Assembly: GCA_913060705.1 (NCBI GenBank)
Contig: CAJXTX010000006.1
Coordinates: forward strand, 1 to 51,314
Origin: an uncultured Bacteroidota bacterium
GTDB taxonomy: Bacteria > Bacteroidota > Bacteroidia > Flavobacteriales > Flavobacteriaceae
Length of the DNA stretch: 51,314 nt
Reading direction: 5' to 3'
Shown here: positions 50,064 to 51,314 of the stretch, one piece after another
Layout of the letters: every line of letters starts with the position of its first letter
How positions within the stretch are numbered: the first letter of the stretch is position 1
Position numbers and translations under genes: made by a program
The notes under the pieces: generated by a model
Databases searched by the model: none
Seen by the model: only the letters and a program-made list of their open reading frames with translations
What the model was told of the DNA's origin: nothing

Positions 50064-50548
50064 GACGTCCAACTTGAAAAAGGGTGCTCGCTCAAATAAT
50101 GATTGTAGTACCGGTGATCTGCACTGACCTCATCTAAGAACCAAGAAGGTGGTATAAAGGCCCGGGCCTGTTGCTCGTCGGTAAATTCAACCTCGGCCAA
50201 GACCAGTCCTTCATTTGCCCCTAAAAAGACGTCGAGCTCAATAGTAAGCGCTTTAAATGGAATGTAGTAACGTCGCTTTTCTACTAAAGATGAAGGGCAT
50301 AGCTCAAATAATTCTTCTGCCTCAGCTATAGAAAGCTCACGCTCTACCTCAATCCGTTTCACTCCAGAAGCGCGCTGCTTCACGGTTAAGTAACCTTTAT
50401 ACTCATCGCGTCGAACACGCACCACAGCCGTTGAAGAAGAAGCCAGATAGGCCTGTTTTAAGGTCTTGACCTGAAACTTTTCGAGCTCAATTTGAGCGGC
50501 CAAAACTTCGGTGTTTACTAAAAACTTCTTCTCGACCTCTAACGGCAT
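50060..50548 (-). CDS. CYTH-domain triphosphate tunnel metalloenzyme
   Basis: A 162-residue protein of the CYTH superfamily. The N-terminal MPLEVEKKFLV carries the ExExK signature, followed by alternating charged strands typical of the eight-stranded tunnel (VVRVRRDEYKGYLTVKQR, RIEVERELSI, TIELDVF, LVLAEVEF). Characterised members hydrolyse triphosphate, thiamine triphosphate or polyphosphate-like compounds. It follows pyk by two bases on the same strand, which suggests co-transcription. The natural substrate is unknown. Confidence 0.9.
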   Translation of the reverse strand: MPLEVEKKFLVNTEVLAAQIELEKFQVKTLKQAYLASSSTAVVRVRRDEYKGYLTVKQRASGVKRIEVERELSIAEAEELFELCPSSLVEKRRYYIPFKALTIELDVFLGANEGLVLAEVEFTDEQQARAFIPPSWFLDEVSADHRYYNHYLSEHPFSSWTS

Positions 50549-50550
50549 TC

Positions 50551-51314
50551 TTAGATTTGGGTAACGCGGAGGCTGTTGACCATTCCTTTTTCTTCAATAG
50601 GCACTGAGGTAAGGGTAATCGCCATGTCTCCTGATTCGAGGAAGCCTTTTTCTTTCGCCATTTGATTGATATCCGTCACGGTCGTATCTGTAGAACTGTA
50701 CTTGTCGTAATAAAACGCGTACACCCCCCATAACAGATTCAATCGGCCCAAGATATGCTTGTTATCGGTAAAGGCAAGTATGTAAGAATTCGGACGCCAT
50801 GCAGAAACCTGAAATGCGGTATATCCTGAATTCGTTAGGGTCCCGATCACCTTGGCCTGAATTTCTGTAGCCATTTGTGCGGCGTGATAACACACCGCCT
50901 TGGTGATAAAACGTTCTGTCTTAAGACGCGGAAGTGCGGTAGGACGGCAAACGGTTTCAACGTTTTCAACCGCACGAATAATGGCAGCCATCTTGGCGAC
51001 TACTTGAACAGGATATTTACCCACAGAGGTTTCTCCAGAAAGCATTACTGCATCGGCTCCATCCATGACTGAATTCCCCACGTCGTTGACCTCAGCGCGT
51101 GTAGGTGTGAGGCTGTCCATCATGGTTTCCATCATCTGAGTAGCGATGACAACAGGGATTCTGGCCTCCTTTGATTTTTGAACGAGTTGTTTCTGTAAAA
51201 GCGGAACTTCTTCTGCCGGAACCTCTACTCCGAGGTCTCCACGAGCCACCATGATTCCATCACTGTGTGCCACAATTTCGTCGATATTGGTGATGGCCTC
51301 TGGCTTCTCAATTT
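50551..51314 (-). CDS. pyk: Pyruvate kinase, N-terminal part outside the window
   Basis: Final ATP-making step of glycolysis. The frame is open through 51314, so about 254 C-terminal residues are visible: KPEAITNIDEIV, then SDGIMVARGDLGVEVPAEEVP (substrate and Mg2+ site), IATQMMETMMDS, DVGNSVMDGADAVMLSGETSVGKYP, and the C-terminal domain with GTLTNSGYTAFQVSAWRPNS. The first ATG-like start reported for the visible part is not the real one; the family start lies upstream. It is followed by the CYTH gene two bases on. Confidence 0.95.
   Translation of the reverse strand, partial: IEKPEAITNIDEIVAHSDGIMVARGDLGVEVPAEEVPLLQKQLVQKSKEARIPVVIATQMMETMMDSLTPTRAEVNDVGNSVMDGADAVMLSGETSVGKYPVQVVAKMAAIIRAVENVETVCRPTALPRLKTERFITKAVCYHAAQMATEIQAKVIGTLTNSGYTAFQVSAWRPNSYILAFTDNKHILGRLNLLWGVYAFYYDKYSSTDTTVTDINQMAKEKGFLESGDMAITLTSVPIEEKGMVNSLRVTQI

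Noticed and set aside
1-51314. tRNA or rRNA genes
   Set aside because: All gaps are under about 220 bases and I found no cloverleaf-like sequence with a T-loop GTTCRA pattern; a covariance search would be needed to exclude them fully.

Overview
The window looks like chromosomal core genome from a free-living, probably marine or aquatic, member of the Bacteroidota, most likely Flavobacteriales. Evidence: several promoters of the Bacteroidota type (TTG, 17 to 19 bases, TAnnTTTG); a long IleS carrying an extra C-terminal region; the single-chain archaeal/eukaryotic-like GlyS; an ileS / TraR-DksA-like / lspA cluster; a complete moxR-Bat aerotolerance operon; TonB-dependent receptors; and lipoprotein signal peptides of the type found in this phylum. 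Genes are tightly packed. Many abut or overlap by 1 to 30 bases, no gap exceeds about 220 bases, and I see no rRNA, tRNA, IS element, prophage, integrase or CRISPR array.

Layout. 1-6.2 kb: end of a flippase-like membrane protein, radA, then a leftward glyS-xth-aldo/keto reductase operon, then comF. 6.1-12.6 kb: an Ig-like lipoprotein, then a receptor plus DUF5689/lamin-tail lipoprotein operon facing a secreted endonuclease/phosphatase-family enzyme; together these suggest use of extracellular nucleic acid or phosphate. 12.6-16.8 kb: leftward genes for a four-helix membrane protein, pgi, an M23 peptidase with an altered metal motif, and a DUF3108 protein. 17-24.5 kb: uvrC, 5-formyl-THF cyclo-ligase, and lspA / hypothetical / DksA-like / ileS. 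24.5-29 kb: a second TonB receptor, recO, gdhA. 29.2-33 kb, rightward: ArsC-like protein, EamA exporter, nitronate monooxygenase-like protein, cytochrome c lipoprotein, gpsA. 33-37.3 kb: a small conserved-looking protein, a possible small RNA, a metallophosphatase, a PfkB sugar kinase, an AlbA_2-domain protein and an aldo/keto reductase.

37.4-46.3 kb is an eight-gene operon: moxR, a DUF58 gene, a BatD-like gene, batA, batB, batC, batD, batE. Almost every junction is a 1- to 4-base stop/start overlap, so the products are probably made together as one envelope-associated complex. 46.3-48.9 kb pairs a beta-carbonic anhydrase with a SulP transporter, plausibly for bicarbonate supply. The window ends with pheS, a CYTH-domain protein and the 3' part of pyk.

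No gene cluster here looks like a wholly new system. The best leads are non-coding or regulatory: a possible 75-nt RNA at 33.45-33.53 kb, a structured and unusual tract downstream of uvrC with a 16-codon ORF, inverted repeats at three start regions, and promoters lying only four bases from start codons (probable leaderless mRNAs). At protein level, the M23 peptidase with Cys in place of the metal-binding His, and the receptor/lipoprotein/nuclease locus, deserve a second look.
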